Shown here: positions 26,933 through 39,930 of the stretch, one piece after another | How the letters are laid out: the number at the start of each line of letters is the position of its first letter | How positions within the stretch are numbered: position 1 is the first letter of the stretch | Source of the DNA: Pelecanus crispus | Lineage: Eukaryota; Chordata; Aves; Pelecaniformes; Pelecanidae | Assembly (NCBI RefSeq): GCF_030463565.1 | Contig: NC_134656.1 | Span: forward strand, 2,113,001-2,177,000 | Direction: 5' to 3' | Length of the DNA stretch: 64,000 nucleotides | Made by a program: the position numbers and the translations under genes | Notes under the pieces: model-generated | What the model was told of the DNA's origin: nothing | The model's input: only the letters and a program-made list of their open reading frames with translations | Databases searched by the model: none

Positions 26933-28310
26933 GGAGGGGATGCTCAGCCCAGCCGGGCGGCGGCGGCCGGGTCCTGCGGCCGTGCCGGGCTGGGGTTGGC
27001 CGGAGAAGGTTTGGGAACGCCGCGGTGGCACTGGGGTGGCCGGGTGCCCGCACCCCGTGGCGATGCGCTGGCACCCCGGGGATGGGTGCTGGGGACCCGC
27101 TGCTGGGCAGGAGGGAGCGGGAGCTCCGGCTTCATCCCCAAAGAGCCGCGAGCGGACGCCCGGCCTCGGCACCGCGCGGCGGGGAGGGACCGCCGACGGC
27201 ACCCCCGGCTTCGGCATCGCTCTTCCCACCGCCCTGTCCAGCCGCTCTCCTGAGCCCGGAGCACCCCAAAAATCCCTGTTCCCTCAAGATCCTGCCGGCA
27301 AGCTGGGCTGCAAGCGGAGCTACGCCTGGCTCCCGCTCCGGCCCCTTTGTAGGTCCTACATAAACACCCGCCTGGTGTCTAAGCCAGCCGGGAGGGAGCA
27401 TCACGGAGCGTTTTAAAAGCCCTGGTCCGGCTCTGACCCCAGGAGCCTCGGTACCAGTGGCAGGCGGCAAGCGGGGGGCCAGCCCCCCCCCCTCCCACCC
27501 CCCAAACCCCTCGCAGCCGGGTCCTACCGGGGGGGGGGACAAAGCCGAAAAGACGTCACAGCGGCATCACGCGGTCCGAGTGGCCTTCTCCATCTTGTTA
27601 GCACATTGTGTAACACAACATGTGGAGGCGCTGGGACCGCACACGCATGCACTCCCCGACAGCCCAACCGGGGGGAAAAGAAGGAGAAGAAGAAAAAACA
27701 ACAAAAAAAAAAAAAAAAAGAAAAAAAAAAGAAAAAAAAAAAGGAAGCAATTTAAGCTTTGAATCTTTCTCTTTAAAATGTTCTCATGGCTTCATTAGAA
27801 TTTGCAGCCACAGAGGCTTTGAAGAGCATGGTATAAGGAGTGAAACATCTGGAAAAATTAGGATTAATGAAAACATAATTCCCAAGACTAAAGGAAAGAT
27901 TAATCCTGCGTTACCACTTGTGTGTTCCACAGCTTTTCCCCAGCTCGTAACGCTGAACTTATTAAATCGCCCTGAGCTGAGTTTTCCTTTTTCTCTCTCC
28001 CTCCCCTATTGAGCCCAATGGAAGCGACTGATGCCAAATGTAACGACAACCAACTGTGCCGAGCGGCACGGGCGCGGGCGCGCCGCCCCCCCCCCCGCGC
28101 CCAGGTGGGCACCCCCGGCCCGCCGGACCCACGGGCGGGGGTCCTTGGGTGGGGGGCCCGTGGGGCAGGGGTCCTGCGGGTGCTGGGGGGGGTCTCTGCA
28201 CTGGGGGTCATGGGTGCTGTACCCCGGCGGGGCTGCACCTGCTCCCATGTGTGCTTCTGAGCAGGATGGGGCCCGATCCGTGCATGGGATGGGGGATGCT
28301 GGTGGATTAA

Positions 28311-28352
28311 GGAATAAATAAGGAATAAATAAGGAATAAATAAGGAATAAAC
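28311..28352. repeat. 11-bp tandem repeat GGAATAAATAA
   Basis: Four almost exact copies of GGAATAAATAA. Each carries a canonical AATAAA on the plus strand. Confidence 0.95.
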
Positions 28353-28454
28353 CACCCTGCTCTGCTTTCAAATGCACAGCTGCGTTGAGACCGAAGCATC
28401 CCCGAGGTGCTGTGTCTCTGGGTGGCATTTCTGCAAGCATGAGGCTTGCCCTGG

Positions 28455-28690
28455 TGCTGAGCCGTGCTGTGCTGAGCCATGCTGTGCGTGCCGTGCTGTG
28501 CCACGCCATGTCGTGCTGTGCCATGCTGTGCCATGTCATGCTGAGCCATGCTGTGCCATGCCGTGCCGAGCCGTGCTGTGCATGCTGTGCCATGCCGTGC
28601 CTTGCCGTGCCACGCCATGCTGTGCATGCTGCGCTGCGCCACGCCGTGCCGCGCCGTGCCGTGCTATGCCGTGCCGCGTGCTGTGCCCGC
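28455..28690. repeat. Degenerate 10-bp GCCRTGCTGT repeat
   Basis: About 23 units of the GCCATGCTGT / GCCGTGCCGT family with occasional GCTGAGCCAT variants. The alternating TG/CG content makes it stop-free in several frames. Confidence 0.9.
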
Positions 28691-31600
28691 ACTGGCACCA
28701 CCCTCTGCTCCAGAAGCGGCCGCGTTTCATTGCTGCGGGGCTGGGCTTTGAGCAGGGCGCTGGGACACGCCAGCCCCGTGCCGGTTTGCTCCGCTGGGCC
28801 CTGCGGCTGCGGCGGGGCCATGGCATGCCGTGCACCGGCGAGTACCGGAGGCTCACGCCGGCTGTGCCAACTCCTGCTCGAGCAACCTGGGCAGGGCTGG
28901 CCCGGGGTCTCGGGCTGCTCCGGGGTCTCAGGCTGCTCCGGAGCAGACCTCGGCCATGTGGAGGGACCAGCTGGGGAAGATGCTCTTAGGTGACAGCCCC
29001 TTTGTCCCTGTAAAATACAGCAGCAAATTCCTCTTTATTTGGGGCAGCGATGCCACCAGCAAGTAGCACGCGAGTGCCAGCGTTGGGTTTGGGTGTGTGC
29101 GGGGTCACATCAAATGTTTGTCCCCTAAGCTTCGTCACCGCAGATGCTAATTTGCAAAAAGGGCTGGATCCGGGGTCAGGGCGCGTCTCTCCCCGGCTCA
29201 AGCAGCAGCGCAGCCCTCTGTAGCGTGGTGCTTTTTGAGGAGAATGAAAGCAAGCAGATTTCACTTCATTACGTCTTCAGCCATCCCACGCTGGGCGCGG
29301 GGAGGCTGGGCAGTGCCAGCCCCTTGCCGAGGCCAGCTCTGCCGAGCAGCTCCGCGCAGCTCTCCCGGCAGCCGGAGCCGGCAAACAGCTGCTCCGGCCG
29401 GCTGCTGGCGCCAGCCCCGTGCCACTGCAACCCCCCGTGGGGACTGGGATAATCCGGAGGGCTGGAAGAGCCACACAGGATGGGGACAGGGAGCAGCACC
29501 CGCTCTGCGAGTCCCTGCTGGGGTTTGGGTGGGCTCTTGCCTGCTGGGTGCTCCCCAGAACCTCAGGGTGGGGGGAACCAGATGTGTGCACCCCCTCCTC
29601 GCCCCCGCTGAGGCCAAAGGCATTTGCCCCGTGCATGGGAGAAAGGGCTCGTTTGCCCCACGCGCGAGGCCAAGGACGGGGCAGCATGCCCTGGCCGCCC
29701 CCAAAAAACGGGAGGCTCCCAGGGGATTCGACGGGACCCCTCTCCCTCCTTCCCACGCTGCCAGCCCACTCGGCGCTCCTGCTTGTTTTCCAGAGAGGAA
29801 ACCGGCAAACTTGCTATTTTTTTTTTTTTTTCCAATTTTTTTTTTTTTTTTTTTCATTTTCTTTCCCTGTTGCATGTGCGGAGCGGCGGGGCCCAGCTGG
29901 GGGGCAGCCGTGCCGGGTGCCGGCGGGCGCCAGGTGCCGGCGGGGCGGCGGGAGGTGCCCGTCGGCAGCGGGGGGACAATGCCGGCGACGGCCCGCGGCG
30001 CTCGCGGCCGTATTGTGTGAGCGAGGAGGAGATGGATGAAGGTCACATCCTGCCACTCTTCCGATGCCCGGCACCAGGAAAAAGCTGCGCTTTGTAAATA
30101 TAAAAATAAACAACAAACTCTTCCCCCCATTTACCACCTTCCCCCTGCCCCGAAGAAAACAACAACAGCCCCGGCGGTATCGCAGCCACCTGCTCGGGGA
30201 AGTGATTTTTCATATAGGCAGGAAACGGGGGGTCTAATTAAATCTGGGGTCAAGAATATAAAGGGAGAACAAAGTTTATTTAGGAGTCCTTGAGCGGGGC
30301 CGGAGGGGCGGGGGGGGATGCTCAGCGGGGCTGCGGGTGCACGTGACTCCGTGGGACGGCGTTTCGGTGGGGCTGGGGGGGCCCAGGGGGTATTTTGGCC
30401 CCAGGGTGGGTTGCAGGGCATCGCTTTCCTCCCACTATCCGGTCACCCCCCGGTCCCCTCCTCCTGGTGCTGCCAGGGACGGTGGTGACGGCTCGGTCCT
30501 CGCCAGGGCAGGGATGTGCCGGGGGAGTCCCCGCCGTCCCCGTTCCCCGCGGGTGGAGAAAGGAGCCCGGGGAGCGTCACGCTCAGACCTACAAGAGTGT
30601 CCCCAGCCTTCAGCGAGATCATATGAGGTTCCTGTTTCACAAGACGGAGGTTGGCATTTCCATTGTGCTCGCCGGGGATGTGTTGCAATGGGGCAGCTGC
30701 TTCCATCCTTTGTCCTCCTCCCCGCAGAGGAGGAGCCTCAGCCTCTGCCAGGGTGACCTGTCACACCCTGGACCCCCCCCCAGTCACCAAATTCGGCTCC
30801 GCTGGCTGCGGCCGCCTTCCCCGGCGGGTCCCAGCTGCAGGCATCGCCCGCACCGCCAGCGCTTGCCGCCTCCACGGTTGCCTCCTTGCTGCCATCACGC
30901 TGGCTGCCCTCGGCCGGGGGGTCCCCGCCGGGTGTTGGGGACACCCCGCGAAGGCGATGCCCCATCTCCAGCCGCTCCCGGTGCTGACCCCGGGGTGCCC
31001 CGGCTGCCTCTGCTGCCCGCTGCAGGGCTCCTGCCTAATTTCCACAACCAATTAACAAATGAGGGGCTGACCCCACCAAAGTCCAGCTATGGATCCCTGG
31101 GTGCCGGCAGCAGTCCTGGCTCCCCTGGGATGATGCCACCATTCCGGTCCCGTTCCCCTGCCTGCAGCGGGCAGCTGCCGGCTTTTAGGAAGCGCTGCAG
31201 AAACCTTCGCCTTTGGGTTGGGCGCTCCCAGCCTGGACCCGCTTTCTATTCCCCAGCCGGGCCCAACGCACTGAATATAAAGTAACACAGCATTGTTACG
31301 AAAAATAATTAAAACCCAACAAAAAGGCGAGCAGCAGCTGGAAGGGCTGAATCAGAGCGAGCCGGGCTGGCCGTAACCCTTCGCGGGCAGGCGGTGCGGC
31401 GTGCGGGGCCGCGGGGCGGGCAGAGAAGGCGAGGCGGGCAGGGGACCTGCATCCTGCATCCTGCATCCCAGCATCCCAGCTCTGCTGCCGGTGCCTGCGG
31501 GAGCGGAAGGGGAGGTGACGGGCTCCAGGCGTCCCAGTGCTGACCATGGGCATGGCCGCGGGCAGGCTGCGGGCAGGATGCGGGCAGGCTGCAGGCAGGA

Positions 31601-34600
31601 CAGTTCCCGGTGGGCAAAGGGGAATTTGTGCCCTGGGAGCTTATAAACAAACGGGATTTTTGCCCAGGCTTAGGGAAGCTGGAGGGTGCCCCGGTCCCCC
31701 GGTCTGTGATGAAGGAGGGGATGTGCAACCTGGGTACCACTCGCCCTGGGGGCTGCCCGTCCCCATCCCGCAGCAAGGCGCCAGGTCCCTTCTGCGACCA
31801 CCAAAGGGATGCGGGTGCCACCCACTGCGCCGGGCGCGTGTCCCCACCACCGGCATCCCACCAGCGAGCGGGGTACCAGGGCCGGCGGCACGGGGACAAG
31901 GACGCGTCCCCAGCCGCGGGCCTCGCTCCAGCTGGGCGCTGTTTTGTAAGGACTCCTGGGCCTCTGCGGCGTAGAGATAAGCCCAAGAATTTGCCGTCGG
32001 TTCCAAATATCCCGTCCGCTTCCTCCCGCCGTCCTCGCCGCCGCTCCAGCCCGCTTGTCTCATTTCCGCAGCAGCGTGCTGGGGAGAGCTTCCTGTTTTC
32101 CCCCCGGCCCCGGGGCGGCGGCGGGGGGCTGCGGGGCGCGGGGAGGAAGGGCAGGACAATGGGCGCAGGCAGGGACGGGCAGCTGCCCACCTCCCGGGCC
32201 GGGGGTCTGCGCCGGGAGGGGGTTTCCTCGGTGGCCTGGGAGGGGGCAGGAGGGTGGCAGCGGGGCTGGCAGGTGGCAGCGGTGGGGACGCGGGTGCTGG
32301 GCTGAGCTGAGATTGCGGATGGGGTTTCTTCCCTTTTATTCTTTCTATTCTTCTTTAAGGGTTTTGCTATAAATCAAGCCAAGCTCCCTCCGGAGCATCC
32401 TTTCTGTGCTGCAGTGGGTGACACCAGCTGGAGGAGCCCCCCCCCTTCACCCCGGCATCACCCCAGCATGAGAACGGGGACCGAGCCCAGTGCCACCGCT
32501 CAGCCCAGACGCGGTGGAGCAAAACCCTGGGTGGGGGGACCCTGCCCTCCCCGGAAAGATGACCCCCCCCCCACCCAGAGGCACTTTTTAGGGTCCCTCC
32601 AGTAAAACCACCCACTGCAACCCCCCTGCCCAGCCGCAGCGTGGGAGAGCAGCATCCCCACGGGACTGCCACCTCCCGGGGCCATGCTGCGGGGCGGGGG
32701 GCCGCGATGCTTCTCCCCCATCCCAAACCGCAGTCGCGGGAAGAGAGGGATCCGCTTTCGGGCTTTGCTCGCTCTGAGCCCGGCATCCTCCTGCCACAGG
32801 TGGGACTGGCTGGCGGGCAGCCCCACATCCCCCTGGTTTCGGGGAGGGGAGAAGGCTCCTGCCCCCCGGCTCCTGGACCGAGTGTGAGTGTTTACTCGCT
32901 GCCTTTCTCACCGCTCGCAGCATGGCAGGAGTTATTCAAAGGCGGGCGGAAGCGAGCGCAGCAACTGAAACAACAATGAAAAGGAAACGGAGCTTGAAAA
33001 ATTCTCCGTTCATAAATCAACTGAACTGCAGGTGATCCCCGGGCAGGAGCGAGCCGAGGAAAAGCCACGGCTCGGCACGGCTCGGCACGGCCGGCAGCCG
33101 AGCGGACCCCGGCCCCGCAGGCAGGGATGGGGGGCACGGCCGGGATGCTCTGGGGTGTTCCGGGTGATGCTGGGGTTGGTGTTCTTGTCCCGGGGTTGCA
33201 CGCTGGGGGCTTTGGGGCAGGTGAGGTGTAGTATCGCTGGGTTATTTTTTATTATATATAAGCAAATCTGGGTGAGAGGGGCGAAGCTGCGCCGGGTGGA
33301 GCCGCTTTCCGTGGCGGGGCCGGTGTCGCACGCACACGCACATGTATGCGCACATGTACACGTCTGCCTCCCAGGCCAGGGAAACGCACAGGAACGCAGC
33401 CAGCCCGGGGATGGGATGGGGCACAGCCATGCTGTGGCTCCTTGGGGCTGGCGGAGTGGGGAGACGGGATTATTGGGGTGCTTGAGGGGGTGCAAAGAAG
33501 CCCCCCAGCTCTCTCATCACCTCCTCTGTGGCTTTCCGCCTGCCTTTTTGGGGGAAAAACCCCATCACTTTTGAAGCAGGCGAGCCAACGTGTGGCTCCA
33601 AGTCATGGCCGCGCCGCGGGAGATGCTGGGGTTAACAAGAGACGAGCCAGGGCTCTCGGTGGCATCGGGCCACGGCTCCTCGCTGGGATCTCGTAAAGGC
33701 TTTTTCCTCCTTAGGAAAAGGAGCTGCCGTCTTGGGACAGGCTCCTTGGCGCTGGCAGCATCCCTGTGCAGGCAAGGGATGGGCACGGGCAGAAAACATC
33801 TCTCCTCCTTGCTAGGTCCTGCAGCATCTTGCTGCGGGCGAGATGGGGACCAGTTTGGACAAACCCAGGTGTCCCCTCCTCACTGTCACCTCTCTGCCAG
33901 CCCCCGTGAGCTGAGACCGGACCTCAGGGACACCAAAAAGGGGCTTGTGCCTTTGGGACGGTGTACGGCCCCAAGGACTAGGCTGGTGGCAGCAAGCTGA
34001 GCCTTACAGCAGAGGAAAGGATCCGGTCATGGTCCCTACGCTGGGAAAGCCAGGCAGGATCGCATGTCCCCCTCTGCTGCTATTCGTCCCCCCCTTCCAT
34101 GATTTGCCTGTCAACTTGTCTTTCGGCAGAGCTGGAAAACCGGGAGACCACCGTAAATAAATCCTGTGTCTTTAAGCCATTTTGTACAGTACAAGAAAAT
34201 GCACTCGTTGAATTACAGCTTTTTAATCAAATACATGTAACCATGTCACTTAAAGTGCTCGCAAAAAGCAGGGAAAGAAAAAAAAAAAAACCAACACAAT
34301 TGGAAGAGCACGATATTAAAACCAGCTGTGTGCTTACCCCCATCACAGTTAATAGTTTTTGAATGTTCTGAATGAGAGAGAAACCAGAGCCAAGCTCCAC
34401 TTTCATGTCCATCTTTCTGATCAAGCCCTGTCAGACGGGGGGAGCCGGGCAGCCTGGCACAGCAGCGGGGGATGCGGGCGACGCGGGGGATGCGGGAGGG
34501 CTGCGCTCGCCTCGCCTGCCGCTTCTCCCATCCTCGCGGGCTTTCTCCCTGCGGTGACGGGGATGTGGGAGCCCGGGGTCTTCCTGCAGGCAAAGCAGCG

Positions 34601-35544
34601 CAGCCTGGCTGCGACCCAGCCTGGAGATGCGAGCGCAGGTTGCCCAAGGCCTGCGGTGGTGAGGGATGCTGCCCTGGTCCCCCAGCGCCGACTTCAGCCC
34701 AGCTCCACCTCCTGATGCTTCTTCCTGCGATTTGGCATCACCGCTGCTGCAGCTTGTCCCCCACCGGTGCCAAGGCGCCATGGTGCCCGCAGCATCCCTT
34801 CCTCCGAGCGTGCCAGCGCGGTCCCCCGTGCCACGTCCCCGTACCCCGTCCCCTCGGGGCACACATGCCGGGACCACCTCGATGTCTGCCTCCGGCCTCG
34901 CTGGCCACCAACCCCCGCTCCGGCATGGCCTGCCAACCACCCCGAGCTGTGCGGTTCCCCCGTAATGTGGACCAACGCTCATTAAGCGTGAGGCAGAGAC
35001 CACCAAATATGTCAAAACACACTTAAAATTTATTGTTTCATACCATACGTTTGACTCTCTTGAACGCTGGCCAGTGTTTCTCCCTCTCCGCGATGGGGCC
35101 TATCTGCTGTCACCGACGCTTCGCGTATATGTATAACCCGCTTGCTTTCTGTCTTTTTTTTCTTCCCCCCCCCTCCTTTCTTTAAATGAAAAATACAAAC
35201 AATTGATGGAAAATGTACATTTGTTCCATATGGGACGGTCGGAGCGTGGAGAGGAGCCAGGAGAGTCATTTTTAGGCAGACTCCTCTCTCCAGCGGATGG
35301 CTGGACGGCTTCCCAGAACGGCCCCGCGCGGCCTGGCCTGACTCTCCTGACGAGCCTCAGACAGTCTGTGACGCTCCCGCACCGGCGGGGGGGGAACGTG
35401 ATTCAGCTCCCTGCCGGGCTCACCCCCTGGGGGCTGCTGAGCATGGGAGGAGGGAGAGGTTTCCCCCGAGACTCCTGCAAAATCCCAGAAGGGCTGAGCT
35501 CGGCTGCGTGGGAGGCGATGGGGAGACTTGCTTTGTATGGGAGG
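28691..35544. other. Gene-free spacer downstream of SOX18 with AT-rich islands
   Basis: No known protein or RNA gene seen. T-rich tracts at 29,814-29,855. AT-rich islands at about 30,040-30,290 (with ATAAAGGGAGAACAAAG), 33,240-33,265, 34,085-34,420 (with an A12 tract at 34,279) and 34,975-35,240 (AAAATTTATTGTTTCATACC). The rest is GC-rich unique sequence. The islands lie 7-13 kb downstream of SOX18 and are candidate regulatory DNA only on base composition. Confidence 0.45.
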
Positions 35545-35925
35545 TTGAGTTAGGCTGGTGGGGTTGGGTTGGGTTAGGTAGGCTAGGCTGAGTTGGTTGG
35601 GTTGTGTTGGGTGAGGTTGGGATAGGTTGGTTGTGTTGTGTTGGGTAAGGTTTGGATAGGTTGGTTGGGTTGGGTTGGGTAAGGTTGGTTAGGTTGTTTG
35701 GGTTGGGTTGGTTAGGTTAGGTTGGGTTGCCTTCGGTTGGGTTGGCTACTTTTGGGTTGCATTGGCTTCTTTTGGGTTGGGTTATATTGGGTTGTGCTGG
35801 GTTGGGTGGGGTTAGGTTGCGTTGCGTTGGTTGTGTTGGCAGTGTTGGGCTAGGTTGCGTTGCATTGGTTGTACTGGGTTGTGCTACGTTGAATTGGGTT
35901 GTAGTGGGTTGGGTTAGGTGACCTC
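35545..35925. repeat. (GGTTG)n / TTGGGTTAGG array, telomere-like
   Basis: About 70 degenerate 5-6-bp units, mostly GGTTG and GGGTTA/GGTTAG. It resembles but is not the vertebrate telomere repeat TTAGGG, since exact TTAGGG runs are absent. Confidence 0.9.
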
Positions 35926-35962
35926 TGGAGATCACTTCCAACACTTCCATCACCCTTTGGCC
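35914..35962 (+). mobile_element. Probable truncated CR1 3' tail
   Basis: GGTGACCTCTGGAGATCACT-TCCAACACTTCCATCA matches the common CR1 3'-end form (GGATGACCTCTGGAGGTCCCTTCCAAC...). It directly follows the GGTTG array, which may have grown from the GGGTTGG sequence that precedes this motif in CR1. Confidence 0.5.
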
Positions 35963-37439
35963 TCTGGGTGCATCACAGCCTGGCTGGCTCAGCTCAGAAG
36001 AGGAGCACAAAGTGGCTCTGATGGATGTCTGTGGGGCTCAGCTCGGCTGAGAGCCAGTGGGGAGAATGAGCCCCCAAACCCCCCCATGACTCATGCCATG
36101 AGGACCAAATCTGCATCCCTTACAGTCCGAAGGGGACCCCAGCACCGCGCTGGATGCGCGGTTGGATGGTGCAGGGCCAGGGGCTGTGGGGCCAGGGGCT
36201 GGTGGTGGCCCCAGGGCGGGGGGAGGAAATGTGAGGGCTGGTGGGGGCAACACTGGGAGCTGGGGGACCACGACCAGAGCTCCGCTGGTGACGGAGAGGC
36301 CGAACTTCGCAGAGAGGGAAATGCTAAAACAAAAGAGTTTCAGGTTGCGCGGACGTTCCAGGGCACGCTAAGGACTGCTTGCTGGATTATTTTCTTGTTT
36401 TTTCACAAAAGCTGTAATATTCACCACACCGTGGCCCCCAGTCCCTGCAAGCAGCTGCCCTGCTCTGCCTGCGGCGGCCGGTGGAGCGGTGCTTGGCGTG
36501 CCGGCCAGCCCCGGGCAGCCCCGCTGCTGGGAAACTGCTTGGGAGCAGAGCTGGGGAGAGCATCCATCATCATCCCGCGCTTCTCTGGCCGCTCCGGGCA
36601 CGGCCGCAGAGGAAATGGTGCCTTTCCTGTCCTGCAAGGAGCGTTGAGATTTTCACACATTTCCTTTCCCAAACTGGGCTGCAAAACAGAAAGTTGCGAA
36701 AGGTTTGGGAACTTTTCTTCAGCTCAGTCAGGAAAGGTTGCACTGGAAATATTTGAAACCTTTCTTCGCATTTCAACCTTTTCCCTTTGGTTAACCTCTA
36801 CAACATATAATGTGGTTACATCTCTAAATGGTTTGCCTCCCATCTAAAAAAAAAAAGTAGAAACTTTTTTTTTTCCAATTCTCTTTTTCTCGAGTCAGGA
36901 AGTGTTTTAGAGTTGTTCACCACAAACAGGTTTGGTTTTGATAATTTTTTTTTTTTTTTTTTTTTTTTTGGTGGAAGAGGGGAAAAAAAAAAAATCCCAT
37001 CTCCAGCTCTAAAGCAGCTGCCTGATGCCATGGGTGGGGGACCGGCACCGGCAGCATCTTCCCGTTCCCACCGCTGTCCTCACCGCAGGGACATGTGGTG
37101 GTGAGCACCCAAAATACACGGAGCAGGAGGCTCTAATTCCCCCTTAACATCCCAGCCGGGATGACTTCATCGAGGCTGCGCATCCGCGGGCGTGTGTCAG
37201 CGTTCCCTCCCCTCCAGCGCGCTCCGGGCCAGGACGGCTTGGGCTGCCCCGGAGCTGCTGCCGGCCGCCCTGGCAGGTCCCGCTCGCCCGCAGCTACGCC
37301 GCAGCTTCGGCCTCGGGAGCAGCGAGCTGCGTATCGCCGGGCCGGGCAGCACATGCTGTTTTAATATTTGGGTGATGTCATCGAGCACTCTATAATGCCG
37401 TAAAAAAAACCAGAACATCTATAAACCTGACCAGCGAAC
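35963..37439. other. Gene-free spacer
   Basis: Mixed composition without recognisable genes. Includes a G/A-rich stretch with GGGGCTGGTGG repeats (36,170-36,270), an AT-rich segment 36,365-37,010 with T- and A-runs (T22-like tract at about 36,945-36,969) and a GC-rich segment to 37,380. Confidence 0.45.
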
Positions 37440-38095
37440 CTCCAGCAGAACACACACGTGCATGGGTGCGCACACGGATGCATGCACACACACACGGCTA
37501 CACGCAGACGTGCATGCACATGGACGTGCACGCACACACACGTGCATGCAGATGCACGCATGCGCGTGCACGCACACGGATGCACACATGAATGCATGGA
37601 GATGCACGCATGCACGAAGATGCGCATGCACGGGTGCACACGCGCAGACATGGATGCACAGGCCTGTGCACACATGGATACACATGCGTTTACAGACAGA
37701 TGCACACATGGATACACACAGATGCACATGTGGATGCACATGCGGACTCATGCACATGCAGATACATGAAAAGGGACACACACACACACACATGCGGAGA
37801 TGCACGCATGTGGCTACACACATGCACGCACACGCTCAGATGCGTGCACACAGCTACCCAGGGATGCACACACAAATGCACGCACACATGGATGCACACA
37901 GTGACGCATATACGCACAGCTGCGCACGTTTGCAAATGCACACACGTTGATACACATAAATAACACCCGTGCAGGCTTGCACATGGATACATTGGGATGC
38001 AGATGCACACGCATGGATGCGCACACATGGATGCGTGCACACAGATGCACACACACGTGGAGACACACGCCCATGGATACACACGCACTCTCTTC
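37440..38095. repeat. Long degenerate CA-rich minisatellite (CACGCATGCACACATGGATG type)
   Basis: About 650 bp of alternating purine/pyrimidine sequence built from ACACATGGATGCA, CACGCATGCA and (CA)n units of 10-14 bp. Long open frames on both strands follow from the composition. Potential Z-DNA. Confidence 0.9.
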
Positions 38096-39631
38096 ATGCC
38101 ACCCTGACCCTCTCCCCGGCATGCAGCACAGTGCTGGCCGTGGCAGGCGGCACGGGAAGGACAGGGTGGGTGTGCACGGTGCCCACGCTGCCCCGGGACC
38201 GGTGGCACTCCCACGTGTCACGGCACGTGGGGACCTCTGCAGAAGCAGCCCCGGTGCGTGGGGCAGCGAGCCTGGGGGGGATCCACTGCCCCACATCCCC
38301 AGGGGACGAGGAGCAGATGCCACCCGCCCATAAAGCCCAGACGGGACCTGGCAGCCGCTCCCCCTCTCCCTGCCCCGGCAGCCATCCCGGGAAAGCCGGC
38401 AGGATGGGCCTGTCAGGTTTTACATATACCTGTCAAATACCTTCTCCATATTTCTGCCGTAACGACCTGCTAAGAGCCCCTCACTCCTCCTCCCCAGTCC
38501 AAAACCATCAGGCCCCGAGCTTTGGAGAGATTAAGTCATAAAAATCGGAAGGGGCTGCGTAGTAACAGCCCCGGCCTGAGCCATAACGGCAGTGAAATCA
38601 TCCCCAAACTATTTCAGCCCCGTCCATTTCCAGTCCCACGTCACACCTGAGCCACCGGCATGCAGCGAAATAAAACACTGGTGGATGGTTTCCCGGCCCC
38701 AGCGCGGCCGTATGGGGATGGGGGGGCAGGGAAAGGAGGTGATGTTAAAAATAAAAAGGCTCTCCGGGTGCGGAGGGCTGGCCGTCTCTGCCTGGTCCCG
38801 GTGCCGGAGCGGCGCAGGATGTGTCCCGGCCGGGCAGAGGGACCGCCGGAGCAGCGGTTTTCTGGGTTTTCTGACCTGTGGTTTGCATTAAGGAACCCTG
38901 AGCCGCGCAAAGCCCCGCGGCCGAACAGCCAAAGCCAAGCGAAGCTGGGAGGTAGCGCATTTAGCACCGAATCGGACGTGGCTAATTAGCGGCGGGGTTG
39001 ATGCTCATCAAGGAGCCAGTATCCCTCACGGTGTCCGCCTAGCTCTCTGCCCTCCTGACGGCGACGGAGCAGCCCAGCCTGCATCCGGGAAAGGCCAAAT
39101 CCTGTCCTGGCCATGGCTAAGATGCGGTGCTGCAGCTCCGGCGCTGCGGGAAGGTGCCTGCCGGCTCGGTGCCAACCGCACGCCGCCCGCTCGCAGGCGA
39201 GGCTGGGGGAACGGCCCCGGTTCGGGACGCTGCTTCGTTAATTTGATGTCAAAACGACGAGTTCAGGTGAAAAAGGCTGTGCAAAACATCGAGCGATGGG
39301 AAGAGGCGGCATCCCCCGGGGTCTGGCACGGGTCCTTCTGCCTGCCGTTACCTGACCCAAACGCTCCTGTTTTCTTCCTCTCCCCTTTTCCTTCTTTCTG
39401 GTTTCCCCGTGACCTGGGGTAGGGCTGGCCAGCGGGACGGGGCAGCCGCGCATTGTTCGCGGCCTCGATTGCAATTAGGCTTTATTATTAATAAAAACAC
39501 CCGGGGCTGAGTTAGGCAGGAGGGTTGGCGGGGTCCTGCCGGCTTTTGTGTAGAAGCAAGCCAGGGCTTCGCTGGCAAACGCCGCGCGGCGTTAAGAGCG
39601 ATGCAGACCTGGGGAGCCGAGATCTGGCGCT
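38096..39631. other. Gene-free spacer
   Basis: GC-rich to 38,400, then mixed, with AT-richer stretches at 38,500-38,620 and 39,230-39,500. No gene, RNA or transposon recognised. Confidence 0.45.
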
Positions 39632-39732
39632 GGGTCTTGGTGACCCCCAGGTCTTGGTGACCCCCAGGTCTTGGTGACCCCCGGGTCTCGGTGACCCCTG
39701 GGTCTCGGTGACCCCCGGGTCTCGGTGACCGG
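39632..39732. repeat. 17-bp tandem repeat GGTCTTGGTGACCCCCA
   Basis: Six copies with CTTGG/CTCGG and CAGG/CGGG variation; every unit contains the palindromic GGTGACC. Confidence 0.92.
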
Positions 39733-39930
39733 GTCCCGGGGATGGGTGGGCACGGCGGGTCCCTGCAAATCGCCCTGGCACCGCTCGGTGCTTTCGCAGA
39801 GATGCAGCAGCCGTGGTTGCAACACGGTGCCGTGCCCGGTGCGTTTGTGGATGGGGGCGACCATCCATCACCCTGTGGTTTTCAGTGCCGGTACCCGCCC
39901 CAGCCCTGCAGCAGCATCCTTGGGCATGAC

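Larger units (their letters stand above)
23800..28308. other. Gene-free spacer with AT-rich islands, downstream of C20orf204 and upstream of the Rh gene
   Basis: No recognisable gene. AT-rich islands occur at about 24,050-24,500 (with an A19 tract at 24,280), 26,540-26,880 and 27,590-27,990, separated by GC-rich sequence. A (A)n/(AAAAAAG)n tract lies at 27,690-27,745. The island at 27,750-27,990 holds GGATTAATGA (27,861-27,870) and GATTAATCC (27,898-27,906), bicoid/OTX-class homeodomain motifs. Confidence 0.5.

Noticed and set aside
35545-35925. True interstitial telomere
   Set aside because: The dominant unit is GGTTG, not TTAGGG; exact telomere repeats in tandem are absent.
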